Assembly: GCA_903928045.1 (NCBI GenBank)
Contig: CAIYPH010000185.1
Coordinates: forward strand, 1 to 6,968
Length of the DNA: 6,968 bases
Source of the DNA: an uncultured Rhodospirillales bacterium
Lineage (GTDB): Bacteria > Pseudomonadota > Alphaproteobacteria > Acetobacterales > Acetobacteraceae
Direction of reading: 5' to 3'
Shown here: positions 1-5,482 of the stretch, in pieces
Layout: every line of letters starts with the position of its first letter
Position numbering within the stretch: the stretch's first letter is position 1
Program-made: the position numbers and the translations under genes
The notes under the pieces: model-generated
The model's input: only the letters and a program-made list of their open reading frames with translations
Told to the model about the DNA's origin: nothing
Databases searched by the model: none

Positions 1-936
1 CCCCCGCGCCGCCGCGTCGAAACGGATGTGCAGGCCCGGCACCCGAACCACCCCAACCGGCTCGCGCACCGTGCACACCACATCGGTCATGCCTTGCAGC
101 GCCACGGCGATCGTCGCCAGATCGCCGCGCCACTTCGCCTCCTCGGCCGCCACGTCGCGGTTCTCCATCCAGTATTCCACCGCCGTCAGCAGCCCGATCA
201 CGTCTTCCTTGGAAACCTTCATCGGCCGCCCCAGCGCCTGGTGCGGCGAGGCGTTGCGCCAGGCCGCCTTCACCAGGTCCTTGCGCCCCAGCAACAGCCC
301 CGAGGTCTGCGGCCCGCGCAGAAACTTGCCCCCGGAATACACCACCAGGTCCGCCCCGCGCACCAGCCAGGGCGACGGGTTCTCCAGATGCTCGGACGCC
401 GCATCGACCAGGATCGGAATGCCCAGCGGCTTCACCACCGAAACAATCTCCTCCATGCGCAACGCCGAGAGATGCTCATGCGTGCCGAGCAGGCACACCA
501 TCGCCACCGGCTCTTTCAACGCCTCGTCCAGCTCGGCCCGCGTCTCCACCTCGACGATATGCGTCCCGATCATGCGGATCGCCTGGTCATATGCGAAGCG
601 CTGGTTCTTCGGCATGATCACCCGGTTCGCAATGCCCTCGGTGAACGGCAGCTTCAGCATCTTCACCGGATCATTCCCGGCCACGCAGGCCGCCGTTCCC
701 AGCGCCACCGCCGCCGCGCTGCCGCAGGTCACGATGCCCCATTCCGCGCCCGTCAACTCGGCAATCCGCGCCGAGGCCGCCTCCATCAACTCATCGAGAT
801 TGACGAACATCCGCGACGCCGCCGCCACCGCGTCCCGCACCTCCGGCAGCATGAGACTGCCGCCATGCACCGTGCGCACCGAGCAGCAATTGATGAACGG
901 ACGAACGCCGAGATTGGCATAGGGATTGACGGACAT
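1..936 (-). CDS. SelA/DgaE-like PLP-dependent enzyme (3' end off the left edge)
   Basis: This is a cytoplasmic PLP enzyme of the SelA-like group (D-glucosaminate-6-phosphate ammonia-lyase DgaE and 'aminotransferase class V-fold' relatives). I translated 312 residues by hand; no stop occurs before the window edge. Visible hallmarks are an N-terminal LGVRPFINC block (9-17), HGGSLMLPEV (24-33), ELTGAEWGIVTCGSAAA (60-76), the pyridine-nitrogen Asp in ILVDAA (D178), and the SGGKFLRGPQ block (201-210), whose K204 should be the Schiff-base lysine. The protein begins directly at the catalytic domain, so it lacks the extra N-terminal tRNA-binding domain of true selenocysteine synthase. A beta-elimination or ammonia-lyase reaction on a hydroxy- or amino-substituted amino acid is therefore more likely, but the substrate is unknown. 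The start is ATG at 936, with only a weak purine stretch (GGGAAAG) upstream. It faces the same way as the operon ending at 1886 and is separated from it by the repeat cassette. Confidence 0.92.
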   Translation of the reverse strand, partial: MSVNPYANLGVRPFINCCSVRTVHGGSLMLPEVRDAVAAASRMFVNLDELMEAASARIAELTGAEWGIVTCGSAAAVALGTAACVAGNDPVKMLKLPFTEGIANRVIMPKNQRFAYDQAIRMIGTHIVEVETRAELDEALKEPVAMVCLLGTHEHLSALRMEEIVSVVKPLGIPILVDAASEHLENPSPWLVRGADLVVYSGGKFLRGPQTSGLLLGRKDLVKAAWRNASPHQALGRPMKVSKEDVIGLLTAVEYWMENRDVAAEEAKWRGDLATIAVALQGMTDVVCTVREPVGVVRVPGLHIRFDAAARG

Positions 937-1020
937 GTGCTGTTCTTTCCCGCGCTGAACTGTGGCCGTCAGACTAGGGGGAAACCAGCGCCGGAGGGAA
1001 GAGCCTCGAAGGCAAGTGAA
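937..1020. other. Short leader region between SelA-like gene and repeat copy A
   Basis: These 84 bases separate the ATG of the SelA-like gene from the first inverted-repeat copy. I looked for a leftward sigma-70 promoter and found only a poor -10-like TAGTCT on the minus strand, with no matching -35. The gene may therefore depend on readthrough from the operon to the right, or on a promoter I cannot recognise. No terminator or RNA gene is visible here. Confidence 0.4.
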
Positions 1021-1161
1021 GGAAGCGCTTCTTTTTTGAAAAAAAGAAGCAAAAAAATTCTATTCCGTTGGTGCGTGCCGCTCCCACCTATCCGCGGGGT
1101 GTACGCCAACGGCATGGATGGACCAGAATGTTTTTTGGTTCTTTTTGTTCACAAAAAGAAC
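1021..1161 (+). repeat. Hairpin-rich repeat, copy A
   Basis: This copy matches the reverse complement of 1740-1881 at about 90%, with a single-base gap. Identical blocks are 1021-1056, 1089-1122 and 1131-1161. It contains hairpin 1 (arms 1027-1037 and 1040-1050, GCTTCTTTTTT against AAAAAAGAAGC), a central stem (CCGTTGG 1065-1071 against CCAACGG 1106-1112) around a CCGCGG core, and hairpin 2 (arms 1138-1148 and 1151-1161, GTTCTTTTTGT against ACAAAAAGAAC). Hairpins 1 and 2 resemble each other, so the unit is itself pseudo-symmetrical. A/T runs lie on the inner side of each hairpin. It resembles a MITE or REP-like element rather than an intrinsic terminator. Confidence 0.95.
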
Positions 1162-1267
1162 AACCTTCCCTTCCCTAAAGGCTCACATCCCCAGTCGCAC
1201 AAGCCCCGCCGCCAGGGAAGGCCAGCGAACGCGAACGAAAAAAATCAACCGACCAAGGCTTTTTTGC

Positions 1268-1296
1268 TTGCATGCCGTAAAAAAGTTATCTATAAC
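1268..1296 (+). promoter_or_regulatory. Predicted sigma-70 promoter for the cassette ORF
   Basis: TTGCAT (1268-1273) and TATAAC (1291-1296) are separated by exactly 17 bp, a near-consensus -35/-10 pair. Transcription should start near 1303, giving a leader of about 26 nt before ATG 1329. The -10 lies inside a 12-bp dyad (GTTAT-CT-ATAAC, 1285-1296). The -35 region lies inside a hairpin-like T6/A6 inverted repeat (1259-1265 against 1279-1285). Both could be operator-like. Confidence 0.5.
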
Positions 1297-1328
1297 GACT
1301 TTTCCACAACAAGGACTGACGAACCCCC

Positions 1329-1727
1329 ATGCGAGCCGCGTCCGCAACCGCCCAGCAATCCACCAGCGAGGTCATCGCCGCCCTCGGCGGGATTCTGCGC
1401 GCGCTGCTGGCCGCCCTGTTCGGACCCGCCGCGGGCCTGCGCAACCGCCATGATCACCGCGCCCTGCACGGCTGCATCATCACCCCGCCCGCCCCCGAGG
1501 ACTCCGTGGCCTGCGAGGAATGGATCGCCGTCCCCGCCCCCTGGCGCGCTGGCATCTGGCCGGTCCCGCCGCGCATCCGCGCCCATCGTGCGCCCGCGCC
1601 CTGCGACGCCCCGCGCCGCGCCGAGCACGTCCGCGCGCCCCCTGCCCCAATCCGCACATCCTGTCGCCTGAAATCCTGGATCGCCAACGGCGATCAGCGG
1701 GGCTTCGACACGCGTGTCAAAAAATAG
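1329..1727 (+). CDS. Hypothetical 132-aa protein carried between the inverted repeats
   Basis: I do not recognise this protein. The reading frame has strong G/C bias at third positions (around 85% by eye), clearly stronger than the overlapping minus-strand frame, and it sits behind a near-consensus promoter. ATG 1329 is the first start after an in-frame TGA at 1317-1319. The possible Shine-Dalgarno AAGGA (1311-1315) is 13 nt away, longer than ideal. Residues 15-32 form a hydrophobic or amphipathic helix interrupted by R24. The rest is Pro/Arg-rich with four cysteines (49, 62, 92, 112) and several Trp, and it ends in a basic tail. No signal-peptide cleavage motif or catalytic motif is evident. 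It could be a cargo gene, a small membrane-associated protein, or a chance frame in GC-rich DNA. Confidence 0.5.
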   Translation: MRAASATAQQSTSEVIAALGGILRALLAALFGPAAGLRNRHDHRALHGCIITPPAPEDSVACEEWIAVPAPWRAGIWPVPPRIRAHRAPAPCDAPRRAEHVRAPPAPIRTSCRLKSWIANGDQRGFDTRVKK

Positions 1728-1739
1728 GTCAGTAAGACT

Positions 1740-1881
1740 GTTCTTTTTGTGAACAAAAAGAACCAAAAAAACTTTTCATTCCATCCATGCCGTTGGCGTA
1801 CACCCCGCGGATAGGTTGGAGCGGTACACACTAGAGGGATAAAAGTTTTTTGCTTCTTTTTTTCAAAAAAGAAGCGCTTCC
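1740..1881 (-). repeat. Hairpin-rich repeat, copy B (inverted relative to copy A)
   Basis: This 142-bp inverted copy of 1021-1161 has identical blocks at 1846-1881, 1780-1813 and 1740-1770. Both terminal hairpins are perfectly kept (1740-1750 with 1753-1763; 1852-1862 with 1865-1875). The central CCGTTGG arm present in copy A has decayed here, so the middle stem cannot form. It begins 4 bp beyond the stop codon of the DSD1-like gene, where hairpin 1 would be the first structure in the 3' end of that operon's transcript. Confidence 0.95.
1852..1875 (-). terminator. Possible transcript-end hairpin of the M81 operon (non-canonical)
   Basis: An 11-bp A/U-rich stem with a very short nominal loop lies 11 bp downstream of the DSD1-like stop. 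On the minus strand it is followed by AAAAAAC and then TTTT, not by an immediate U-tract, so it is not a textbook intrinsic terminator. It could still stop or protect the message. It is also part of the dispersed repeat, so any terminator role may be secondary. Confidence 0.3.
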
Positions 1882-1885
1882 GTCC

Positions 1886-2968
1886 TCAGCTCAACTTCCC
1901 CCGCCCCAATAGCGGCCAAACCACCTCGACATTGCCCGTGCGCGTGCCGACCAGCGTCTCATGCAGATGCACCGTGGTATCGCCGTAGCCGATCACGATG
2001 CGGATGCGATCGCCCACCGCCGGGGTATCGGATGCTGTCCCAAGGTCGAACTGCCCATGTTCGGCGGAGAGGCGCAGCGACGTCGCATCGGGGTAGTCGA
2101 GCGGGCGCGGCGCGGTGGCGTCCGACGAGAAGGTCTTCTTGCCGCAATCCACCACCACGCGGGTGCCGGTGGGCCGGCTGATCACGGTGGCCAGCACGGT
2201 GGCGGCAAATTCGTGCTCCAGGCCCCAGGAGGCGTAGGTGAGGTCGTGAAAAATGGCGCCACCGGCCTGGATTTCGGTCACGCCAGGCAGGCCGGCCGTG
2301 GTCATGAACGTGCCGGTGCCGCCGCAACTGACGATCTCGATCGGCAGCCCGGCGGCGCGGCAGGCATCGGCGCTTGAGGTGAGCAGCCCGACCGCGGTGG
2401 TGATGGCGGCGCGCTTCTGCTCGCCCGGCGGCATGCCGGCGGCGTGGCCTTCCCAGCCCATCACGCCCCGCAGGCGCAGCCCGGGGGTTGCCGCCACCAG
2501 CCTGGCAAGCTCGACTGTCTCGGCCCCTGGCTGCACCCCGCAGCGCGCCATCCCGGTATCGACCTCGATCAGCAGCGGCTGCTCCACCCCGGCCGCCTGC
2601 GCCGCCGCCGCGATCGCCGCGACATTGGCCGGACTGTCGACACAGGCGATCACCTCGGCGTGCCGCTGCAAATGCACCAGCCGGGCGATCTTCTCGGCGC
2701 CGACCACCTGGTTGGCAATCAGGATGGACTGCACCCCCGCCGCCGCCATCACCTCGGCCTCGCCCAGCTTGGCGCAGGTCACCCCGATGGCGCCGGCGCG
2801 GATCAACTTATGCGCGATCGCCGGCAGCTTGATCCCCTTGGTATGCGGCCGCCACCCCACCCCATGCCGCCCGCACTCGGCGGCAACGCGGGCGATGTTG
2901 CGCTCCATCACGTCGAGATCGACGAGCAGGCGGGGCGTATCGAGGGAGCTTATGTCGGCGCCGATCAT
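1886..2968 (-). CDS. DSD1-family fold-III PLP enzyme (D-threonine aldolase / D-serine dehydratase-like)
   Basis: This cytoplasmic enzyme of 360 residues is typical for the family that includes D-threonine aldolase, 3-hydroxy-D-aspartate aldolase and eukaryotic-type D-serine dehydratase. It has an alanine-racemase-like TIM barrel (about 10-250) followed by a beta domain. K44 in RPHTKGIK (40-47) is the expected Schiff-base lysine. EVDTGMARCGV (135-145) and the glycine-rich SCGGTGT (214-220) fit the PLP-phosphate site, and the C-terminal domain carries SAEHGQ (301-306). Where characterised members have an HxC or HxD metal pair, this protein reads GYGDTT (327-332): the Asp is kept but the His position is Tyr. 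Metal use or reaction may therefore differ. The start is ATG 2968 with GAGGA six nt upstream, overlapping the TGA of the preceding gene, so translation is probably coupled. A D-amino-acid or beta-hydroxy-amino-acid substrate is inferred. Confidence 0.92.
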   Translation of the reverse strand: MIGADISSLDTPRLLVDLDVMERNIARVAAECGRHGVGWRPHTKGIKLPAIAHKLIRAGAIGVTCAKLGEAEVMAAAGVQSILIANQVVGAEKIARLVHLQRHAEVIACVDSPANVAAIAAAAQAAGVEQPLLIEVDTGMARCGVQPGAETVELARLVAATPGLRLRGVMGWEGHAAGMPPGEQKRAAITTAVGLLTSSADACRAAGLPIEIVSCGGTGTFMTTAGLPGVTEIQAGGAIFHDLTYASWGLEHEFAATVLATVISRPTGTRVVVDCGKKTFSSDATAPRPLDYPDATSLRLSAEHGQFDLGTASDTPAVGDRIRIVIGYGDTTVHLHETLVGTRTGNVEVVWPLLGRGKLS

Positions 2969-2977
2969 GGAGTGTCC

Positions 2978-3862
2978 TCAGGAAAGCCGGGTGAGTTTGG
3001 AAACGGTCCGGTCGAAATGGGCGAGATAGATGTTCTCATCAGCATCCAGCCACACGCCATGGATGTTGAGCGAGTCCGGGCCGCCGACGTCCCGCCCCCA
3101 GCGGATCAGCAGTTTGCGGTCGAGCGACCAGATCGACAACCCATCCCGCCCGCCGACCACGATGGAGCGCTTGCCGAACGCCAGATCGCTCGGCTGATCG
3201 AACCCGGTCCAGTCAGCGATATGGCTCCCATCCCGCTCGAACACCTGGATGCGGTCATATTCGCGATCCGCGATGTAGACCCGATCCTTGGTATCGATCT
3301 CGACGTAATGAACGATCGCAAACTGCCCCGGCCCGCTGCCTGGCTCGCCCCAGGAGTATTGGCGCGTGAGGTCGGGCGCGAAACAATGCACCCGCCGGTT
3401 GCCGTAGCCGTCGGAGACGAACAAATCCCCATTGCGCGCGAAGGCCAGCCCGGTCGGCATATTGAACGGATTGCCCCAGAACGTCGGCGCCGGAAAATCC
3501 GCGGTCCCCAGCGTGCGCAGCAAGGTCCCATCGGGCAGATGCTCGCTCAGCATATGGGTCCCGGAATCGGTGATCCAGATCTTGCCGTCCGGCGCGATGG
3601 TGAGGCCATGCACGAAGGGAGAGAAGCGACCCTCGCCCCAGGAGGTAATGAAATTCCCCTCGCCATCGAACACCGTCACCGGATGCTCGGCCCGCGCGAG
3701 GACAAACACGTCGCCATTGCCCGCCACCGCCCCCTGCACGGCGGTTTGCGGCGGGCGGGGGCCGTTGCCATCGGAGCCGAAACTCCAGCCGCGCGGCAAT
3801 TTCGCCCAGTCGCGCCGGAAGCTGTAGCGATGCTTGCCTTTGCCGATGATCACGTCGCTCAT
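2978..3862 (-). CDS. PAL-like six-bladed beta-propeller (peptidyl-alpha-hydroxyglycine amidating lyase family)
   Basis: This 294-residue NHL-type propeller has no signal peptide, so it is probably cytosolic. Animal PAL, the second domain of peptidylglycine amidating monooxygenase, uses three zinc His, a Tyr and two Arg to split alpha-hydroxyglycine into an amide and glyoxylate. All six have apparent counterparts here: R57 in LARAEH, H85 in FVHGL, Y153 in SDGYGNRR, H185 in AIVHYV, R200 in ADREYDR and H268 in NIHGV. The spacing across blades matches the PAL order, which supports an active enzyme rather than a binding scaffold. No copper hydroxylase partner (PHM) is in the window. A lyase acting on an N-acyl or N-carbamoyl hydroxyglycine-type compound is a reasonable inference, but the substrate is unknown. 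It sits 7 nt after the M81 gene and 9 nt before the DSD1-like gene; its TGAGG Shine-Dalgarno overlaps the M81 stop. Confidence 0.88.
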   Translation of the reverse strand: MSDVIIGKGKHRYSFRRDWAKLPRGWSFGSDGNGPRPPQTAVQGAVAGNGDVFVLARAEHPVTVFDGEGNFITSWGEGRFSPFVHGLTIAPDGKIWITDSGTHMLSEHLPDGTLLRTLGTADFPAPTFWGNPFNMPTGLAFARNGDLFVSDGYGNRRVHCFAPDLTRQYSWGEPGSGPGQFAIVHYVEIDTKDRVYIADREYDRIQVFERDGSHIADWTGFDQPSDLAFGKRSIVVGGRDGLSIWSLDRKLLIRWGRDVGGPDSLNIHGVWLDADENIYLAHFDRTVSKLTRLS

Positions 3863-3869
3863 GGTGGCC

Positions 3870-5321
3870 TCACGCGGTCCAGGGGTTGGGGTCGAGCGGC
3901 GCGATTGGCCGACGGATTTTCGTGTAGGCGATCCGCGCCGGATCGGGCGGATAAGGCCCGCCGCAATCGACGTAGATCACCTCCGCCGCGATCGGCGCGA
4001 AAGCCGCATAGAAATGGTTGGAGGACTTCACCACCACCACCTGCTTGGCCGCGAGATCGATGCCGAGGTTGGTGAACACGGCCGGATTGAACGTCTGCGC
4101 CCGCCCGCTCGCCAGCACCACGTCAAGCTTGCCGATACGGATCGCCGCCGCCGCGCCGAGCGAGACGCTCGATTGCTCGAACGGGATCACCAGATCGTCC
4201 GTGGTGGCGAGCACGGTGACCACCGCGTCGATCGGATCGCCCGAGGTGGAAGCCGCCTTGCCGCCAAACCGCAACGGCATCACGGCCCCAGGCCCCGCCG
4301 CGATGCAAAACGCCGCCGCCTGAGCATCCCACAACGCGCCGACCGCCGATGGCACATCAGGGTATTTCAGCAACTCGGCGATCAGGAACGTGCTATCCCC
4401 CGCCACCCCGCCGCCGGGGTTGTCCCAGCGATCGGCCAGCACGACAGGCCCCCTGGGATTGGCGATCGCCGCTTGCACCGCTTCGGCGGTTTTGAGATGA
4501 ACCGGTACTCCAGCATCCCCCCAGCCGATCAACTCCCGGCCAAGGCGCTCCGCAAGTTGCTCAGCTTTGGCGGCGTCGCCGTCGGCATAGACCAGCACCT
4601 TGGTGCCGACGTCATACACGTCAGCGGCCTGGAAGCCGTGGATGACGGTGATGGAGAGGATGCCGTCCTTGCCCTCCATCGCCTGCAGCCGGTCGACGAA
4701 GGAGCGGCCGGGTTCGCGGCTGGTCATGTAGCCGGCGATCATGCGGCAATCGAACAGCCCGGCGACGGGGCGGATGCGCCGCTCGGCGGTGGCGATACAA
4801 AGCGCGGTGAGTTCGCGGGCGCGGGCGAGAAAGTCGGTATGGGGGAATTCCTTGAAGGCGATGATGAGATCGGCCTTCGCCACCATGAGGTCCGACAAAT
4901 GAGCGTGCAGATCAAGCTCGGCGCCGATCACCGCATCGGGCGCGATCTCGCGGGCGCGGGCGATGAGGTCGCCTTCGCAATCGTCATACCCATGGGCGAC
5001 CATGGCGCCGTGCAGGCCGAACAGCACAACGTCGACCGGCATCGCCGCGCGGAGTTGCCCGAGGATTTCGTCGCGCAACCCCTCATAGGTGGCCTGCCCG
5101 GTGAGCCCCGCGGGTTCCGCCCAGGTCGCGGTGCCCTCGATCAGCGTATGCCCACCAGCCGAAGCCGCTTCCCGGGCAGCGATGATCGGGGCGCTGCACA
5201 GGGTCGGTGTCGCCGGATGGGTGCCCGGCGGGTAGTAGCTGTGGCCGAAGGCGCTCCGGTCGGTCGGGATCGGCGCAAAGGTGTTGGTCTCGGTGCCCAG
5301 GCTGGCGGCAAAAATGCGCAA
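3870..5321 (-). CDS. M81-family metallopeptidase / MlrC-like amidohydrolase
   Basis: At 483 residues this is near the usual length for the M81 family, named after microcystinase MlrC, a zinc enzyme that cleaves linearised peptide amide bonds. The N-terminal half carries ETNTF (11-15), FGLHGAM (102-108), LDLHAH (136-141) and FPHTD (159-163), which hold the likely zinc ligands. The C-terminal MlrC domain has a DNPGGG turn (300-305) and SSNHF (433-437). Most members act on unknown small peptides or amides, and cluster with amino-acid catabolism genes. The start codon is TTG at 5321: an in-frame TGA lies at 5325-5327, no ATG or GTG lies between, and GGAAGGG (5329-5335) is 7 nt upstream. Family proteins normally begin with this MRIF-type strand, which supports the choice. 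It is the first gene of the leftward three-gene operon. Confidence 0.93.
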   Translation of the reverse strand: MRIFAASLGTETNTFAPIPTDRSAFGHSYYPPGTHPATPTLCSAPIIAAREAASAGGHTLIEGTATWAEPAGLTGQATYEGLRDEILGQLRAAMPVDVVLFGLHGAMVAHGYDDCEGDLIARAREIAPDAVIGAELDLHAHLSDLMVAKADLIIAFKEFPHTDFLARARELTALCIATAERRIRPVAGLFDCRMIAGYMTSREPGRSFVDRLQAMEGKDGILSITVIHGFQAADVYDVGTKVLVYADGDAAKAEQLAERLGRELIGWGDAGVPVHLKTAEAVQAAIANPRGPVVLADRWDNPGGGVAGDSTFLIAELLKYPDVPSAVGALWDAQAAAFCIAAGPGAVMPLRFGGKAASTSGDPIDAVVTVLATTDDLVIPFEQSSVSLGAAAAIRIGKLDVVLASGRAQTFNPAVFTNLGIDLAAKQVVVVKSSNHFYAAFAPIAAEVIYVDCGGPYPPDPARIAYTKIRRPIAPLDPNPWTA

Positions 5322-5324
5322 GTC

Positions 5325-5393
5325 TCAGCCCTTCCGAGCGATCACGCCGATGGCGGGCTGGCTTGAGATCGATGATCGCATGGCAGCCTCCAT
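5325..5393 (-). CDS. Possible leader peptide (18-22 aa) upstream of the M81 gene
   Basis: A short ORF runs from ATG 5393 (22 aa), or more plausibly from ATG 5381 (18 aa), to TGA 5325-5327. The inner ATG has an excellent GGAGG Shine-Dalgarno at 5387-5391, five nt away. Its stop is followed by one codon (GAC) and then the TTG start of the M81 gene in the same frame. The GGAAGGG site of M81 lies inside its last codons. This layout suits translational coupling. The peptide resembles nothing I know and has no run of a single regulatory amino acid. It could also be a chance frame. Confidence 0.35.
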   Translation of the reverse strand: MEAAMRSSISSQPAIGVIARKG

Positions 5394-5482
5394 GATTGGC
5401 GCGGGGCGATTGGGCCGTTATGTCTTATTGAGAGAGTGAACCCCCCGCCGAAGGGCGGAGTCAACAGGGATACCGATCGACC
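5394..5482. promoter_or_regulatory. Divergent intergenic control region
   Basis: This 89-bp gap lies between the leftward leader ORF/M81 operon and the rightward MalY-like gene, so it should hold both promoters. It has one A/T-richer patch (5416-5431, GTTATGTCTTATTGAG). A small G/C hairpin (CCGCC 5445-5449 against GGCGG 5454-5458, loop GAAG) lies just upstream of the MalY-like start. I could not assign a convincing -35/-10 pair on either strand or a clear operator palindrome. Confidence 0.45.

Larger units (their letters stand above)
1021..1881. mobile_element. Inverted-repeat-bounded cassette (861 bp), candidate non-autonomous element
   Basis: Two copies of the same ~141-bp repeat lie in opposite orientation and enclose 578 bp (1162-1739) containing one promoter and one small ORF. 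The outer ends of both copies read GGAAGCGCTTC inwards. The block sits between two same-strand metabolic genes, starting 84 bp upstream of one ATG and ending 4 bp past the stop of the other, as expected for an insertion between genes of a cluster. There is no transposase, and I see no convincing target-site duplication next to 1021 or 1881. Alternatives are two independent insertions of a dispersed repeat on either side of a resident gene, or a segment inverted by recombination between the arms. The arms and layout are certain; the mobility is inferred. Confidence 0.45.

Noticed and set aside
1027..1050. Hairpin 1 of copy A as an intrinsic terminator
   Set aside because: It is followed by an A-run on the plus strand, with no U-tract on the exit side of either strand, and no gene ends into it.
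1164..1221. 8-bp inverted repeat CCTTCCCT / AGGGAAGG beside copy A
   Set aside because: The 42-nt spacing and short purine/pyrimidine arms are compatible with chance; no further structure supports it.
1300..1308. Replication origin suggested by a DnaA-box match
   Set aside because: There is a single isolated box without clustered sites, an unwinding region or replication genes; kept only as a minor promoter note.
28..1671. Long plus-strand frame of 547 codons
   Set aside because: It is antisense to the SelA-like gene, then runs through repeat copy A; its product is low-complexity Arg/His/Pro-rich, a typical GC-rich shadow.
1290..1766. Minus-strand 158-codon frame over the cassette ORF
   Set aside because: It starts inside repeat copy B, is Gly/Ala/Arg low-complexity, has weaker third-position G/C bias than the plus-strand frame, and no minus-strand promoter was seen.
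1011..1891. Target-site duplication around the cassette
   Set aside because: Bases outside 1021 and 1881 share no direct repeat of useful length, so an insertion footprint is not shown.
2444..4075. Long plus-strand frame of 543 codons
   Set aside because: It lies opposite the DSD1-like and PAL-like genes, which show complete family motifs; the antisense product has none.
3834..5366. Plus-strand frame of 510 codons
   Set aside because: It is antisense to the well-supported M81 gene and has no recognisable motif.
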